The notes under the pieces are model-generated. The model worked only from the letters and a program-made list of their open reading frames with translations. It did not search any database and was not told where the DNA came from. Position numbers and translations under genes: made by a program. Below are positions 1-9,679 of a stretch of 64,000 nt of DNA, piece after piece. Each line of letters starts with the position of its first letter. The stretch's first letter is position 1. The stretch is taken from the NCBI RefSeq assembly GCF_010093595.1, contig NW_022985462.1, positions 436,534 to 500,533 of the forward strand, given 5' to 3'. The stretch comes from Mytilinidion resinicola (taxonomy: Eukaryota; Ascomycota; Dothideomycetes; Mytilinidiales; Mytilinidiaceae).

Positions 1-119
1 TCTGGTTTTGAACGGAACTTGATGAGCCCGTAGCCCTGCGCCTTTGCATGCTCTCTAAGCACTTCCTCGGCTTCATCTAGCGTACAGTAGGACCGTGGCG
101 GTGGTGGTTTGAGGGCCAT
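1..119 (-). CDS. FAR1/MULE transposase-like protein, N-terminal fragment (cut by window edge)
   Basis: Reading leftward from an ATG at 119-117, the frame stays open to the window edge and gives 39 residues. They begin with a Pro-rich MALKPPPPRSY stretch and continue through LDEAEEVLREHAKAQGYG to an RSK motif. This layout (short Pro-rich leader, helix, then Ala-Gln-Gly-Tyr before a basic strand) is typical of the FAR1/WRKY-GCM1-type DNA-binding start of Mutator-like transposases and domesticated relatives common in Dothideomycetes. The catalytic part would lie outside the window, so whether the gene is intact cannot be judged. The assignment rests on pattern recognition over a short stretch. 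Confidence 0.45.
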   Translation of the reverse strand, partial: MALKPPPPRSYCTLDEAEEVLREHAKAQGYGLIKFRSKP

Positions 120-273
120 GGTGAGTGTATTGAGGAAGTTGAGGATCAGGATGTAATGCTTTGTGGCCACGCCGCACTTGGAGAGAGCATTTGGAATTAG
201 TGAGAAACGTAAGCGAGCGAATCGGAGGCCCCGGAGCACTCCTCCGGACCAATCAGAAGATCAGACGTAAGAA

Positions 274-335
274 GGGTGTATACGGAGTAGAAAAGGGGTG
301 TACACCGAGTAAATATAGGGTGTACATTTAGCAGC
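274..335. repeat. 22-bp direct tandem repeat, about 2.8 copies
   Basis: Units start at 274, 296 and 318, exactly 22 bp apart, each opening with GGGTGTA(T/C)A and followed by a variant of CGAGTA. The third copy decays after about 12 bases. The tract lies upstream of the transposase-like ORF, between it and the SDR gene, so it could be a transposon subterminal repeat or part of the shared upstream region. Confidence 0.6.
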
Positions 336-660
336 GCCCTAAAACTATACATTGCTTCCGTGTTACCGGTTTTTGCCTCGTTTATTGGTGAGACGTAAGC
401 CAAAGCGGGGCTTGAGAATAAGCCCAGGGCAAACAGGCCACGTATGATTGGCTGGATCGACAGTCTAAGTGTGATCCTCACGCTAATTCGAACAGAGTAA
501 GCTACTGATGGCTTACGGGCGTGCGAAAAAATAGGTACCAAGGAGTTCGCGACCAAATATAAAATCTCATATGAGCCAGTCCAAAAATGTGTCTCATAAT
601 CAATCCGATTCTCTGTTCATCTCTAGCAGATAACTGACTCGAACGATAACTTGTTCAATA

Positions 661-1598
661 ATGGCGTTCCCTTGGCCCACCTTTACCAAAAGTTTCCATA
701 GCTCCATCTACCCAGCAATAGATCCTTCGAATCCTGCTCTGTCAGTTAAAAGCAAAATTATTCTCGTCACCGGCGGAGGCAAAGGAGTGGGAAAACACAT
801 TGCTACAGTGTTTGCCACAGCCGGCGCCAGCACCGTTGTCATTCTCGGGCGGGCAACCTCTTCTCTCCAAGCTGCAGAAAAAGACATATCAGCCGCAGCA
901 GTGTCATTTGGACACGAGACTATAGCTCGATCCTTTGCTGTCGACATTTGCGATGCAGAAGCCGTCTCCCGTACCGTCAGGACAGTCTGTGAGGAATTCG
1001 GCACAATAGACGTCTTCGTCCATAACGCCGGCGACCTGCAATTGGGCACAATCGAAAGTTCCAACGCAGAAGAGTATTGGCACAGCTTCGAGGTCAACGT
1101 CAAAGGCACGTTGAACTGCATGCAAGCCTTTACCCGCTTCGGCGTGAGAGCGGACGACACGACGCCGCCTACCTTCATTAATGTGTCGACGATGGGCATC
1201 CACATGGCCCCAGTTCCAACTATGTCTGCGTACTCGGCATCAAAACTCGCCGCATGGAAGATGGCTGAATACCTTCACGTCGAGATGGGGGCCAAGCTGC
1301 GTGTATTTTCAATCCATCCTGGACGAATCGAGACGGACATGTCAAGGAGGGCGGGTATTCCTGCAGCAGATGATAAAGGTACATTCTGGTCCATTCACAG
1401 TCGTCAGATGGTGGTGACTAACTTGGTGAAGAATTGCCGGGCGCATTCTGCCTATGGCTCGCTGCCACGCCCGGAGTAGACTTCTTGCGCGGGAGAATGC
1501 TTACTTCTAATTGGGACGTGAGCGAGCTTCTTGAGCGAAAAGACGAGATTGTTGAGAAGGATTTGCTTGTCATGACACTTGCTGGATGGCGCGAGTGA
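661..1598 (+). CDS. Short-chain dehydrogenase/reductase (classical SDR)
   Basis: Predicted cytosolic NAD(P)-dependent oxidoreductase; the substrate cannot be inferred. Exon 1 is 661-1378 and exon 2 is 1432-1598. The 53-bp intron (GTACAT...CTAAC...AAG) joins frame-perfectly to give 294 aa. Reading straight through the intron would give a false 272-aa end. The Rossmann glycine motif TGGGKGVG is at residues 37-44, the NAG motif at 122-124, and the catalytic Ser176, Tyr191 and Lys195 (YSASK) are present. The FSIHPGRIETDM segment after the active site is typical of the family. The spliced C-terminus contains LRGRMLTSNWDVSELL, a common ending in fungal SDRs of unknown role. It stands alone with its own upstream region and is not in a visible metabolic cluster. 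Confidence 0.88.
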
Positions 1599-3034
1599 GC
1601 TGGAACTTGACACAATGTGTCAGTGACCTTCTTTTAAGGAGGATTGATCTGCGAAGATGTAGAAGTTGGACACAATAGCCTTTTTTCTTTCTAATTGGAC
1701 GCCACGTATTTGCATCCCGCACGTGACTCTACTTCTTTGAGGTCGAAATTTCATCCCGAATAGCCCGTAACGTGTATGCGAATATGTGTTCACCATCTGT
1801 GATCCAGGCCTCCCCAAATTGAGAGTTCTGGAAAAGAGCGACACAGTCAGTTGTCTGCGATTGGGCTTTCACATGCGGTGCAACCAAGTCCCAGCGACAT
1901 CCGCGAGTCTCGCACCGTTGTGAGTTCGACCAAATTAAGCAAGCTGAGGTTGGCATAGGTTCATGTCGCTGCAGGGCGCGAATCGAGGGCGAAACCTTCA
2001 GATCAGCCCTTCCACGAACTGAGGCGCAGGCAATTTGGATGCCTGGTGGAAACGTGCACGGACGTAGTTGCAAGGGGGCTGACCTTTGCTGGCCAATAAC
2101 GTGCAACAACAGGGGAAAAATGACTTACATAAAGAGGTTTCTGGGGGCCAAAGGGGAATCCTGCGGCAAGCTAAGCCGTAAAAAGATATGAAGCAGCGTA
2201 TGATTGCATGAGTAAGCTGTGCATGCTTGGCATTTTTCCGGGTCTTCTCGCTTCCCCCAACCTCAGTCCAAGAGGATGCTCATGAGCGTGGTTGGCGTAG
2301 AACACCACAACCACGATTTCTAGCCTATCGGAAACGTCTCCCATCGAGCTGTTGGGAGGTTAAAAGTTCAGTGGGGCCAAAAATGTCTGTCATACGACAC
2401 GATGTAGACCACATGGCTTGAAATAGAGGGTGACGACAGTGATATTGAAAACCAACATTTCAAAAAAGGATGCATCGACAGTATATAGCCTCTCAAACTC
2501 ATAGAGAACTGTATTGGACTCCAGCAACTGTGTTGTGGGTGCCTGAGAAGATTTTGTCTGAGGCCGCTCGTTGTGAACGCCCCAAGGGCTGCAATTTCGG
2601 TCTGCGAAGGCCAAATGACCTCGCTGCACATTTTAGGTCGCTCAAATGAACGTATAAGCAATTGGGTGGTGGTGATAAGGAAGGACAGAGATAGTACGTG
2701 AACCTGATGAGGTGGGGTGGTGGAATCCATGCGCTCTGCCCTTGGGGGATGCATGCCAAGGCCCATGTCGGTCCTCACCTTATAAGTCAGCTCCCCCCAA
2801 CTCCTCCCACCATCCCTTCTACCCTCCACTCCTCCCTCCACACTTTTATCACTCAACTCACCAAAGCCATCACAAATCGTCTCAACTTAGTGCGCTAGAC
2901 CCAACACCATCGAAGCTTGTCTCTGCTAGTGGTCAAAGCTCTCTTGTCTCGCTGCAGCACTACCGGCTACCAACACCTCGTCGCCGCCGCCTACCACAAG
3001 AAAATCTTTACAAGCGTATCGAGTCAGACTAATC
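1599..3034. other. Intergenic region, 1.4 kb
   Basis: No convincing gene on either strand; the open stretches are short and overlap each other without family features. The last 250 bp look like a promoter and 5' leader for the gene at 3035: a TATA-like element near 2780, then a long C/T-rich tract at about 2790-2870. Confidence 0.5.
2780..2787 (+). promoter_or_regulatory. TATA-like element
   Basis: TTATAAGT, followed by a pyrimidine-rich leader (CTCCCCCCAACTCC and repeats of TCC) about 250 bp before the ATG at 3035. The spacing fits a fungal core promoter with a moderately long 5' UTR. This is inferred from sequence only. Confidence 0.4.
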
Positions 3035-3565
3035 ATGGAGTACCGGAGAGTTGAGAGCCACGATGGCGCTGTCGTGCGAGTCCAGGAATATCGTCGCCAT
3101 GCCTCGTCGCCGGCCGGGGCTGCGTCAGACCACACCTCAGGCGGCAGGAATTTCGCTGCCAAAACCGAAGGACCATCCATGAAGGCAGCCAATCGGTCCA
3201 AAGAGCAACGAAAGAGGCCCCGCCAGGTCGTGGTCGAGGCAGACTACAGCGGCCGTCGAAGTGATTCCAGCCATCACGTGATTGGAGATCCGCCAAGGCT
3301 TAGCCGATCACACGCCAAACCCGTCATTCACCAAAACTCGCCTGACGCAGCCAAGAACGTGACCCAAACCCAACTTAACGTGAAGAACACGGGGTTCATT
3401 CAGCCTGACGTCCCTTCACCGCCGCCGACCCCTAGGCTAGGAAGGCTACCGACACCAGACTTATCTGACCTCGACGAGACGCCATTTTGCGACTGCTGTG
3501 AGGAATCCAGTCGATTCAAGTACTGCACGTCTTGCGGATGCGGGATTGAGCGTCCCATGTTGTGA
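3035..3565 (+). CDS. Hypothetical small protein with C-terminal Cys cluster
   Basis: Intronless frame of 176 aa. Residues 1-145 are basic and polar, apparently disordered, rich in Arg, Ser and Pro. The only well-structured signal is at the C-terminus, where FCDCCEESSRFKYCTSCGCG places six cysteines in about 20 residues (C-x-CC-x9-C-x2-C-x-C), a likely zinc-binding knuckle. A Pro/Thr-rich linker with PPPTPRLGRLPTPDLSDLDE precedes it and resembles a short conserved docking motif. No signal peptide or membrane segment. I do not recognise a named family. The TATA-like element and pyrimidine-rich leader upstream support expression. Confidence 0.6.
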   Translation: MEYRRVESHDGAVVRVQEYRRHASSPAGAASDHTSGGRNFAAKTEGPSMKAANRSKEQRKRPRQVVVEADYSGRRSDSSHHVIGDPPRLSRSHAKPVIHQNSPDAAKNVTQTQLNVKNTGFIQPDVPSPPPTPRLGRLPTPDLSDLDETPFCDCCEESSRFKYCTSCGCGIERPML

Positions 3566-3851
3566 TTTATGTCGATGTTCGGCTTTCTTTGAAGTGGTCT
3601 TCTGATTTAAACGGTATATCTGAAATTGTCGAGGCGCTTTGACGGATCTCTTCTGTATGGGACTCTCTGTTGTCTTCTTTGGTAGGCGTTGCAGGCGTTT
3701 GCAACTTGCCGCAAGCGATCTCGGACCTCCACCTCCAATTTATTAGGTCCGTGGTTGGGTGTCCATGGAAAGCATAAACTTTGATGGATCCAATAATTGG
3801 CAAAGGAGACTTGAGCAATGAGAACAGTGAAATTGAGTGAGATGAAGGGCA

Positions 3852-4448
3852 TCATGACTTCCCACTATCGACGACGAAATACTTGCCGGATTTGCGTTCT
3901 GCATATCCGAGGACATCCCAATCTTCCGCATCCTTAGCATCAATTTTGTCCGTCCTTCGTCGAATCCGCTTGTGATGCTTCCCAATGATATCTTCTTGAG
4001 CCAATGCATCTTTCAAGGTCTCCATGGTGATTTCCTGCTCTTTCCCTGCGGCGGAGGTTTCGTCTCTTATTGCTCGCAGTGGTTGCACTCCTTGGGTATC
4101 CACCTCCTGGATTTCGCGAACAAAATGTAGTTGTGAGGAGAGTGTATCTAGCATTTTGGTCTCTTCTTCGGCACTAGCTGGCAACGGCAATGCAGACAGT
4201 CGTAGGAGGTGGTGAAGTTGCTTCGATGAAATCTTTGGCGCGTCGGTAGGCTGGGTGTCGGAGGGTAAAAGCGATTGGACAGACCAGGAGGGCTTTGCGA
4301 GCTGTTGTTCCCAGTCTGCCAATGCCTCCGACGAGTTGTGTCTTTTGCTATTTCCAGGCATAGAGCGTCTAGTATTCGATTGTAATAGAAGGGTGGGACG
4401 GGCTGCCCGTACGCAAATCAAACATCGTCGTGTTGCCATACTCTGCAA
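3852..4448 (-). CDS. gta3: Mitochondrial Glu-tRNA(Gln) amidotransferase subunit C / Gta3-like
   Basis: 198-aa protein. The N-terminus (about 40 residues) is rich in Arg, Ser and Thr with almost no acidic residues, fitting a mitochondrial presequence. A GatC-like core follows: LHHLLRLSALPLP, then an EEE-containing helix, a LDTLSSQLHFVREIQEVDT helix, and GVQPLRAIRDE. That order (hydrophobic helix, acidic turn, helix, EVDTxGVxPL) is the hallmark of GatC subunits, which stabilise the transamidosome that converts Glu-tRNA(Gln) to Gln-tRNA(Gln) in mitochondria. The C-terminal tail (ERKSGKYFVVDSGKS) resembles the fungal Gta3 extension. A second in-frame Met three codons in is a possible alternative start. 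It is convergent with the gene at 3035. Confidence 0.68.
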   Translation of the reverse strand: MQSMATRRCLICVRAARPTLLLQSNTRRSMPGNSKRHNSSEALADWEQQLAKPSWSVQSLLPSDTQPTDAPKISSKQLHHLLRLSALPLPASAEEETKMLDTLSSQLHFVREIQEVDTQGVQPLRAIRDETSAAGKEQEITMETLKDALAQEDIIGKHHKRIRRRTDKIDAKDAEDWDVLGYAERKSGKYFVVDSGKS

Positions 4449-4825
4449 GCTGTTAGCGAACGCTGAGAAGTGACTCGGAATTCTTACGTGCTGAAGTCCT
4501 TAATTTTATTCCACGAATGGGTCCTTGTAAGTTTCACAAAGACGCACAGCAGATTCCAAGAAGTAAAAGAATCAAAGGAGGATTGATGCAGGCTACACGT
4601 GAAGGCAATCTGGTGAAGGGACGTCGTTGAAGGTGGATGTGGGGCCGCGGAGCCGAAGTTTACCCGCGCCGCCCGCCAACGACTCGGGGTTCAGCCTACA
4701 GCCCAGCCAGGTCATCATCTTCAAAGAGAACACGGATTCTTATTGACCTCTTGCCTCCAACAACTTGGCTTCTACTCGACACTTTCCTCGTATTCACTTT
4801 GAATCTCCGGTAGTAATAGCACAAC

Positions 4826-6516
4826 ATGGCTCAAGATCCCAGGGTGGCTTTACAGAAGGTGGGTACGCCGCCTCACCAAGCCGCCTGTGCCACTGCTAAC
4901 GAGCCCTTGCATACAGGCCGATAAGGCACTTGCGGGTGCGGGATCCGGATTCAGCTTCTTTGGAGGTCGCTCCGATAAATGTACGATGGCTTGGCTGAAT
5001 CCTCTTCTATCCTCACTTGCTAGGAACAAACTGATAGTCCGAAGATGAGAACGCCGCGGATCTCTACATCCAAGCCGCCAATGTTCGTATTTGCTAAAAT
5101 GCTCGATACAATAAATCTGCTAACCTTCAAAGGCATTCCGCATGGCGAAGCAGGGTACGATATTCTTTATCATTTTATATGATTATCAGGCACGTGACCA
5201 CTAACTCGGACCCAGGAATGGAAGCAGGACGGGCCTTTGAGAAGGCCGGATCGATTCAGCTCACGAATCTGAACGAGCCAGATGACTTTGCGAATACCAT
5301 GTATGTTTGACGTGTTCGAGCCGAGGGCATCATAGATTGTCCGCTAACTAAGATGACCATGTAGGACTGAAGCCTTCAAGGCGTACAGGTTAGTACGATG
5401 TCATTCGGTGTAGGGACTGAGCTAATTTCCACAGGAAAGAGTCGCCAGAAGATGCCGCGAGGTGTCTCGATAAAGCCATATCACACTACGCCAGTAAAGG
5501 CAATTTCCGACGAGCTGCAACTCGTAAGTACTGCCGGATGTATGCCCCTGAAACGATATCGCTGACTAGTTGTAGACAAACAGAACATCGCCGTATGTCC
5601 CAGGTCGCTCTAAAAATCGACCACCGCTAATCGACGAAACAGGAACTCTTCGAGGTGGAGCTTCAAGATGAAGGACGAGCTGCCGCTGCTTACGAAGAGT
5701 ACGAATCCTTTACCTACGTACTATTCTTGCTAACTAGTTTTAATCAGGGCCGCATCTTGGTACGAAAGTGTAAGTTCACATATGCTCAATGATGAACATG
5801 TTAGAGTTTCTAATAATTCCGGCTTGTAGGACAATGCCGAAGGTTTGGAATCCCCAAATAGTTTGTCATGATATCGTCGCTGACTCCTGATGTCCAGCTC
5901 TTGCAAACAAGCTATGGCTGAAGACTGCGGATCTGGTCGCACTCGAGGGCAAAGACTGTAAGAATATAATGGAGTCAACATAGATTCTGACTAACAAAAA
6001 CCTCCCAGATTATAAGGCGATCGAGCTTTGTACGAATCCCGACTAGTTTAATTTCCCTTCTAACATGTGTCTTCTAGATGAGCGCGTCGCAAAGAGTTCA
6101 GTTCAGAACAATCTGATGAAGTGGTCGGTCAAGGAGTAAGCGATCTGCAATCTTCTTGCAAGTGTCATTCTAACCCATGAATAGGTATCTTCTCAAAGCC
6201 GGAATCTGTTCGCTAGGTTTGAGTCTCCATATTCTAATTCAATATCGTTTTCTAACTTTAGTACTAAGCTACTGGAGACATGGTCGGCGTCAATGCCGCA
6301 CTGGAGCGATACCGCGACCTCGACAACAGCTTCTCCCAACAACGGGAACACCAACTCCTCGTCGACTTGGCCGAAGCATGCAAGGAAGGCGACCAAGAGA
6401 TGTTCGCAGACAAGCTCTTCCAGTATGACCAGATGTCTAAGCTGGACAAGTGGAAAACTACTATCCTGCTGAGGATCAAGAACAGCATCGAGTCAGTTGA
6501 GGAGGACTTCTCTTGA
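4826..6516 (+). CDS. SEC17: Alpha-SNAP vesicular fusion protein Sec17
   Basis: SNARE-complex adaptor that recruits NSF/Sec18 for disassembly on membranes. I reconstruct 16 exons: 4826-4858, 4917-4980, 5045-5082, 5133-5154, 5216-5300, 5365-5388, 5435-5523, 5576-5592, 5643-5698, 5748-5769, 5830-5842, 5898-5957, 6009-6029, 6078-6135, 6185-6216 and 6269-6516. All junctions are phase-consistent and sum to 882 nt (293 aa), matching the usual ~292 aa. Landmarks include GSGFSFFGG near the N-terminus, the repeated helical-hairpin (TPR-like) segments, and EYLLKAGICSLATGD before the terminal helices. It ends in EEDFS. The last coding exon (82 codons) contains DKWKTTILLRIK, the conserved C-terminal Sec18-contact region. 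The exon density is extreme (exons of 13 and 17 nt). No uninterrupted frame covers the first two thirds of the gene. Confidence 0.93.
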
Positions 6517-6794
6517 GCGAGTAGCAGTCAGCTACTATGACAGAATGAAGGCTATGCGGCATAGGGCAGGGGCGGGGTTTTCTGTTTTGAATACAGGTCT
6601 CTCATTGAGGTTGTGTTGCTCATGGAGTTTTTTGTAGCCTGGACACGAAATGGCTATTCCTTTCCTTGGGTTTGCCATTGCTCTTGCTCACTCCATCACT
6701 CTTCGTCCCCCTACACCTCTCACGACATATATATTTTTCTCGGGCTCTGGTGCAGGTGACATCACACTCTCATGTGTTTACAACCACTCATCTC

Positions 6795-7026
6795 ACAGTA
6801 CTGGGCCATAGTTCTAGGCGCACAGGCACGTTCCTAAGTATTACTTTTAGAAGCTAACACCACTTTCAGGAGAAGCCCCGTTCGCCGGGAAGCCAGCCAG
6901 TCTAGAGTTAGCTCAGATTCTACTCTACACGAATTAACATCCCTTCAGGATCAGGGACACTTTGGGGCACTCCTAGCACTGGTAAACGAGTGTGCATAGC
7001 GCAGAGACTTATGGCCTGTCACTGTA
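6795..7026. mobile_element. Degenerate MITE copy, about 232 bp
   Basis: The left end CAGTACTGGGCCATAG and the right end GGTAAACGAGTGTGCATAG...CACTGTA match, imperfectly, the terminal repeats of the better copies at 7321-7549 and 9680-9932. The length is also right. It is the most decayed member, so the limits are approximate. Confidence 0.4.
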
Positions 7027-7089
7027 GAATGCGAGGGGTAGGCAAATCAGTCGAGCATCATCAAGGCTGGAGGGAAGCATTGTTCTGAT

Positions 7090-7317
7090 TACAGTACCAG
7101 GACACAAGTTTGGGCACCTTTTTTTTTCATGTCGTCTCACTTTATGTTGAGGTGCTGAAGCACCACAAACAGTGGCAAACAGGCGGACTGCCAGCGTGTG
7201 GAGCCTCTCTGATTCGAGCTCTCCGGGAGTTTACATCTTATCATAGCTCCTAAAATCCGCCGAAGCATCTCTCACGATGGTGAGCAAACGTGCCTGGACT
7301 TTTGGCAAGGCACTGTA
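7090..7317. mobile_element. MITE of a related family, 228 bp
   Basis: Begins TACAGTACC...AGGACACAAGTTTGGGCACC and ends in an inverted counterpart, GGTGAGCAAACGTGCCTGGAC...GGCACTGTA. Both ends carry TA, as expected for Tc1/mariner-type insertion into TA. It has no coding capacity. It stops three bases before the next element, which suggests nested or adjacent insertion into the same TA-rich site. Confidence 0.5.
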
Positions 7318-7320
7318 CAG

Positions 7321-7549
7321 TACAATGCCTTGCCATAGATAATTGTACACTCTCCTGCCACTACTTGTGGGGCTGCAACGTACCCATAGAAATCTACATA
7401 CACCCTGTTGACGCTGTCTGGGGTAGCCTCACGAGTTTACTAGTTGTCCAAAACGCCGAATTTCTCTTCCCTTCGGAATGCTGAAAGTAGTTTGAAGCTC
7501 CTCAAGCAGCGGCAAACGAGTGTACAGATATCTATCACGAGGCATTGTA
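7321..7549 (+). mobile_element. TA-flanked MITE, 229 bp, about 50-bp terminal inverted repeats
   Basis: The left end TACAATGCCTTGCCATAGAT is mirrored by the right end (reverse complement TACAATGCCTCGTGATAGAT). The similarity continues through TGTACACTC and TGCC into about 50 bp. There is no ORF. A relative in inverted orientation lies at 9680-9932; by eye roughly three quarters of positions match over the whole length. Non-autonomous Tc1/mariner-like element; the transposase source is not in this window. Confidence 0.7.
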
Positions 7550-7672
7550 AGTAAGAGTAATGGTTTCATTCTGGTTAAGACTATCTCGCGTCGAGACGCA
7601 TATCGAATGTCCTAAGGATGAACACATGAAAGCTCGTTGTCTTCATATCAGACCAGAGAAGAATGAAAACCG

Positions 7673-7690
7673 ATAACCTTGCAAGGTTAT
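7673..7690. repeat. Perfect 18-bp palindrome
   Basis: ATAACCTTGCAAGGTTAT is a perfect inverted repeat with no spacer, located about 165 bp beyond the stop codon of the SUMO-like gene. It could be a dimeric protein-binding site or chance; no second copy was noticed. Confidence 0.5.
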
Positions 7691-7855
7691 GTGAAGCAAC
7701 CCACAGCTACCCAAACGAGTAGCAACAGGCTCGACATGCCAAGTAGGAATGGCTCAAACCCTTGGCCTCCAAATAATAGACCCGTCAATCACAACCATCC
7801 AAGAGAGACGCCGCAATATGCCCTAGACTCCTCACGAACACCACTGCGTCATCTC

Positions 7856-9382
7856 TCAATTGCACCCACCAATCGCAATCATGTATACCTGGATCACATC
7901 GCCATCCTCCATCTCCAGCTCCGCCGCCGTATGCTTGTCCGTCACGCGCGTGCCCTCGAAGTTGAACACCACCGCGTTGGACAGGCCCGTCCGGCCACGG
8001 AAATTCGCCATCACCTTGCCCATGCGAGTCGTGCGATTGATGTCGTAGGTCAGCTCGCTGCCGTCTGGACCACGGACTACGATTCGCACTTTTTCGGTTT
8101 TCGGGGTGGGTGGCGGGCGATGGGTGTGGCAGGGCAGCTTGCAGCGCGGTTGCAAAACTGGACGCGGGTTGGTGAAGGGGTTGAGGCTTGAAGACGGACG
8201 AGATTGAGCGGAACCGTTGGCAGTCGGGCGACGAGATCCGTGGGGCTGCCTTGCTTTCATGGAAGCCGAGTCATGGCCGCGCTTGCGAGAGACAAACGCA
8301 GTGGTCTTCTGGTTGAGTGAGGACTGCGACGGTTGAAATTGCTGGCGGTACTGCGACGCTTGATATTGCTGGCGGCGAGGTGGATAGACCAGCGGCTCTG
8401 TGCGGATAATCGGTGTAGAGGTTGGTTCCACACTGGCTCGAATAGGCTCGCCTTGCTCGTCGAGCTCTTGCAATCCTTGGGTCTCCTGACGTTGTGGCTG
8501 CGGTTTGATGCCCTGAGACTGAAGGAACTCGGAGATATCTTCTTCATCATCGCTCATGTCGTTTTCGACGTGCAGAGGGCGATAGGGGAGGGCTGTGCGC
8601 TGCTTTTTGGCCTGGTGAGCTGGGGACCTAGCACGATCGTCTTCCATGTAGCCATGGTTGTTTCCTGCGAAAGAATCTTTAGCCCTGCCGAACTCATCGA
8701 AACCGTCGGCCATGACATCGTCGACGGAGCTGAGAAGGGGTCCATCGATACCAGCCGAGGTCTCAGAGATGATGTTGCTTCCCTCGTTGTCCTCTGCGAT
8801 TTCGACCCGGGCTCGCTGTTCACGACCAAGACGAGCTTGCTCACGGAGTGCTTGGCTAGTTGCGGATCCACCGCTGCTCGGATTTCCAGCGTCGATATTT
8901 CTGACATCCTCCTCTTCAGCATCTTCGACTGTTGCGCGGTCGTCAGGACGTTGAGCTCGCTCGAGATTTGATTGACTCGTCTCAGCCCCTCCAACCGTAG
9001 TAGGAGATCTGCTGTCAAGATCTCGAGAACGTCTGAGGCCCTGATGGCCATCAGCTCTCTCCTCGTCCCCCAAGCTCAGGTGGACGTGCTCAGCTTCTTC
9101 TCCCTGCCTATCTTCCGTGCCACTCATGCCCATGGCATCGCGCTGCTGATTCTGGCTCTGTGCTTCAGTCGTAGGACCCAGCATATTCGGTTGGAAGCTC
9201 TTACTAGCTTCGGCGGTCTGCATAACTGTCTGCTCGGCCGGCTGCGCAGGCGGCGTGCGGTCTGGCTCGTTTCCGCTCATTTCAGCTGTACCTGATGTCT
9301 GCAGCGGGTTAGCCCTGGTGTTGGATGTCTCGAGGTCACGACGCCATACGGACCGCATTGGATTGCGGAACAAGAAGCTCAT
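7856..9382 (-). CDS. Long disordered protein with C-terminal SUMO-like (Rad60-SLD type) domain
   Basis: Single-exon frame of 508 aa. Residues 1 to about 425 are polar, charged and low in complexity: Ser/Gln/Glu/Arg-rich, with an acidic DDEEDISEFLQSQGI patch near 285 and a Gln-rich run (RRQQYQASQYRQQFQPSQ) near 340. From about 430 to the end there is a ubiquitin-like fold: KVRIVVRGPDGSELTYDI, then TTRMGKVM, VFNFEGTRVTDKHTAAEL, and MEDGDVIQVY, matching SUMO strand for strand. It ends IGG-CN, so a di-glycine followed by two residues is retained like a SUMO precursor. Fungal SUMO itself is only about 90-100 aa, so this is a different protein, perhaps an Esc2/Rad60/NIP45 relative or a fused SUMO-like modifier. 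MITEs lie on both sides. Confidence 0.75.
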   Translation of the reverse strand: MSFLFRNPMRSVWRRDLETSNTRANPLQTSGTAEMSGNEPDRTPPAQPAEQTVMQTAEASKSFQPNMLGPTTEAQSQNQQRDAMGMSGTEDRQGEEAEHVHLSLGDEERADGHQGLRRSRDLDSRSPTTVGGAETSQSNLERAQRPDDRATVEDAEEEDVRNIDAGNPSSGGSATSQALREQARLGREQRARVEIAEDNEGSNIISETSAGIDGPLLSSVDDVMADGFDEFGRAKDSFAGNNHGYMEDDRARSPAHQAKKQRTALPYRPLHVENDMSDDEEDISEFLQSQGIKPQPQRQETQGLQELDEQGEPIRASVEPTSTPIIRTEPLVYPPRRQQYQASQYRQQFQPSQSSLNQKTTAFVSRKRGHDSASMKARQPHGSRRPTANGSAQSRPSSSLNPFTNPRPVLQPRCKLPCHTHRPPPTPKTEKVRIVVRGPDGSELTYDINRTTRMGKVMANFRGRTGLSNAVVFNFEGTRVTDKHTAAELEMEDGDVIQVYMIAIGGCN

Positions 9383-9679
9383 GGTGTTGCTTTGTAGAAA
9401 GAAGAGGCTGAGGTCATGGAAGGTGGTTGAAGTAAGGTGAGGTGGTGCGAAGTGAAGTGGAGGAGTACAAAAGAGGATATGAGGGCAGCAGTGCTGCGCT
9501 TAATCAAGATAGGCGGCGCTGATAACGGATTATGTGGCACAAGTGAAGAGCTATGGAAAGCAAGAGATGACTGTCCTAAGGGTAAACGGGAGACGGAGGG
9601 CGGAACAGGAAGATATCCACGAGCTATCTGCCTTTAACAAAAGACGAAAGGGAGCAAAGGGTCACAAATCATCATGGAG

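Noticed and set aside
8333..8971. 212-codon plus-strand frame opposite the SUMO-like gene
   Set aside because: Antisense to a coding exon with a clear domain on the other strand; no motif of its own.
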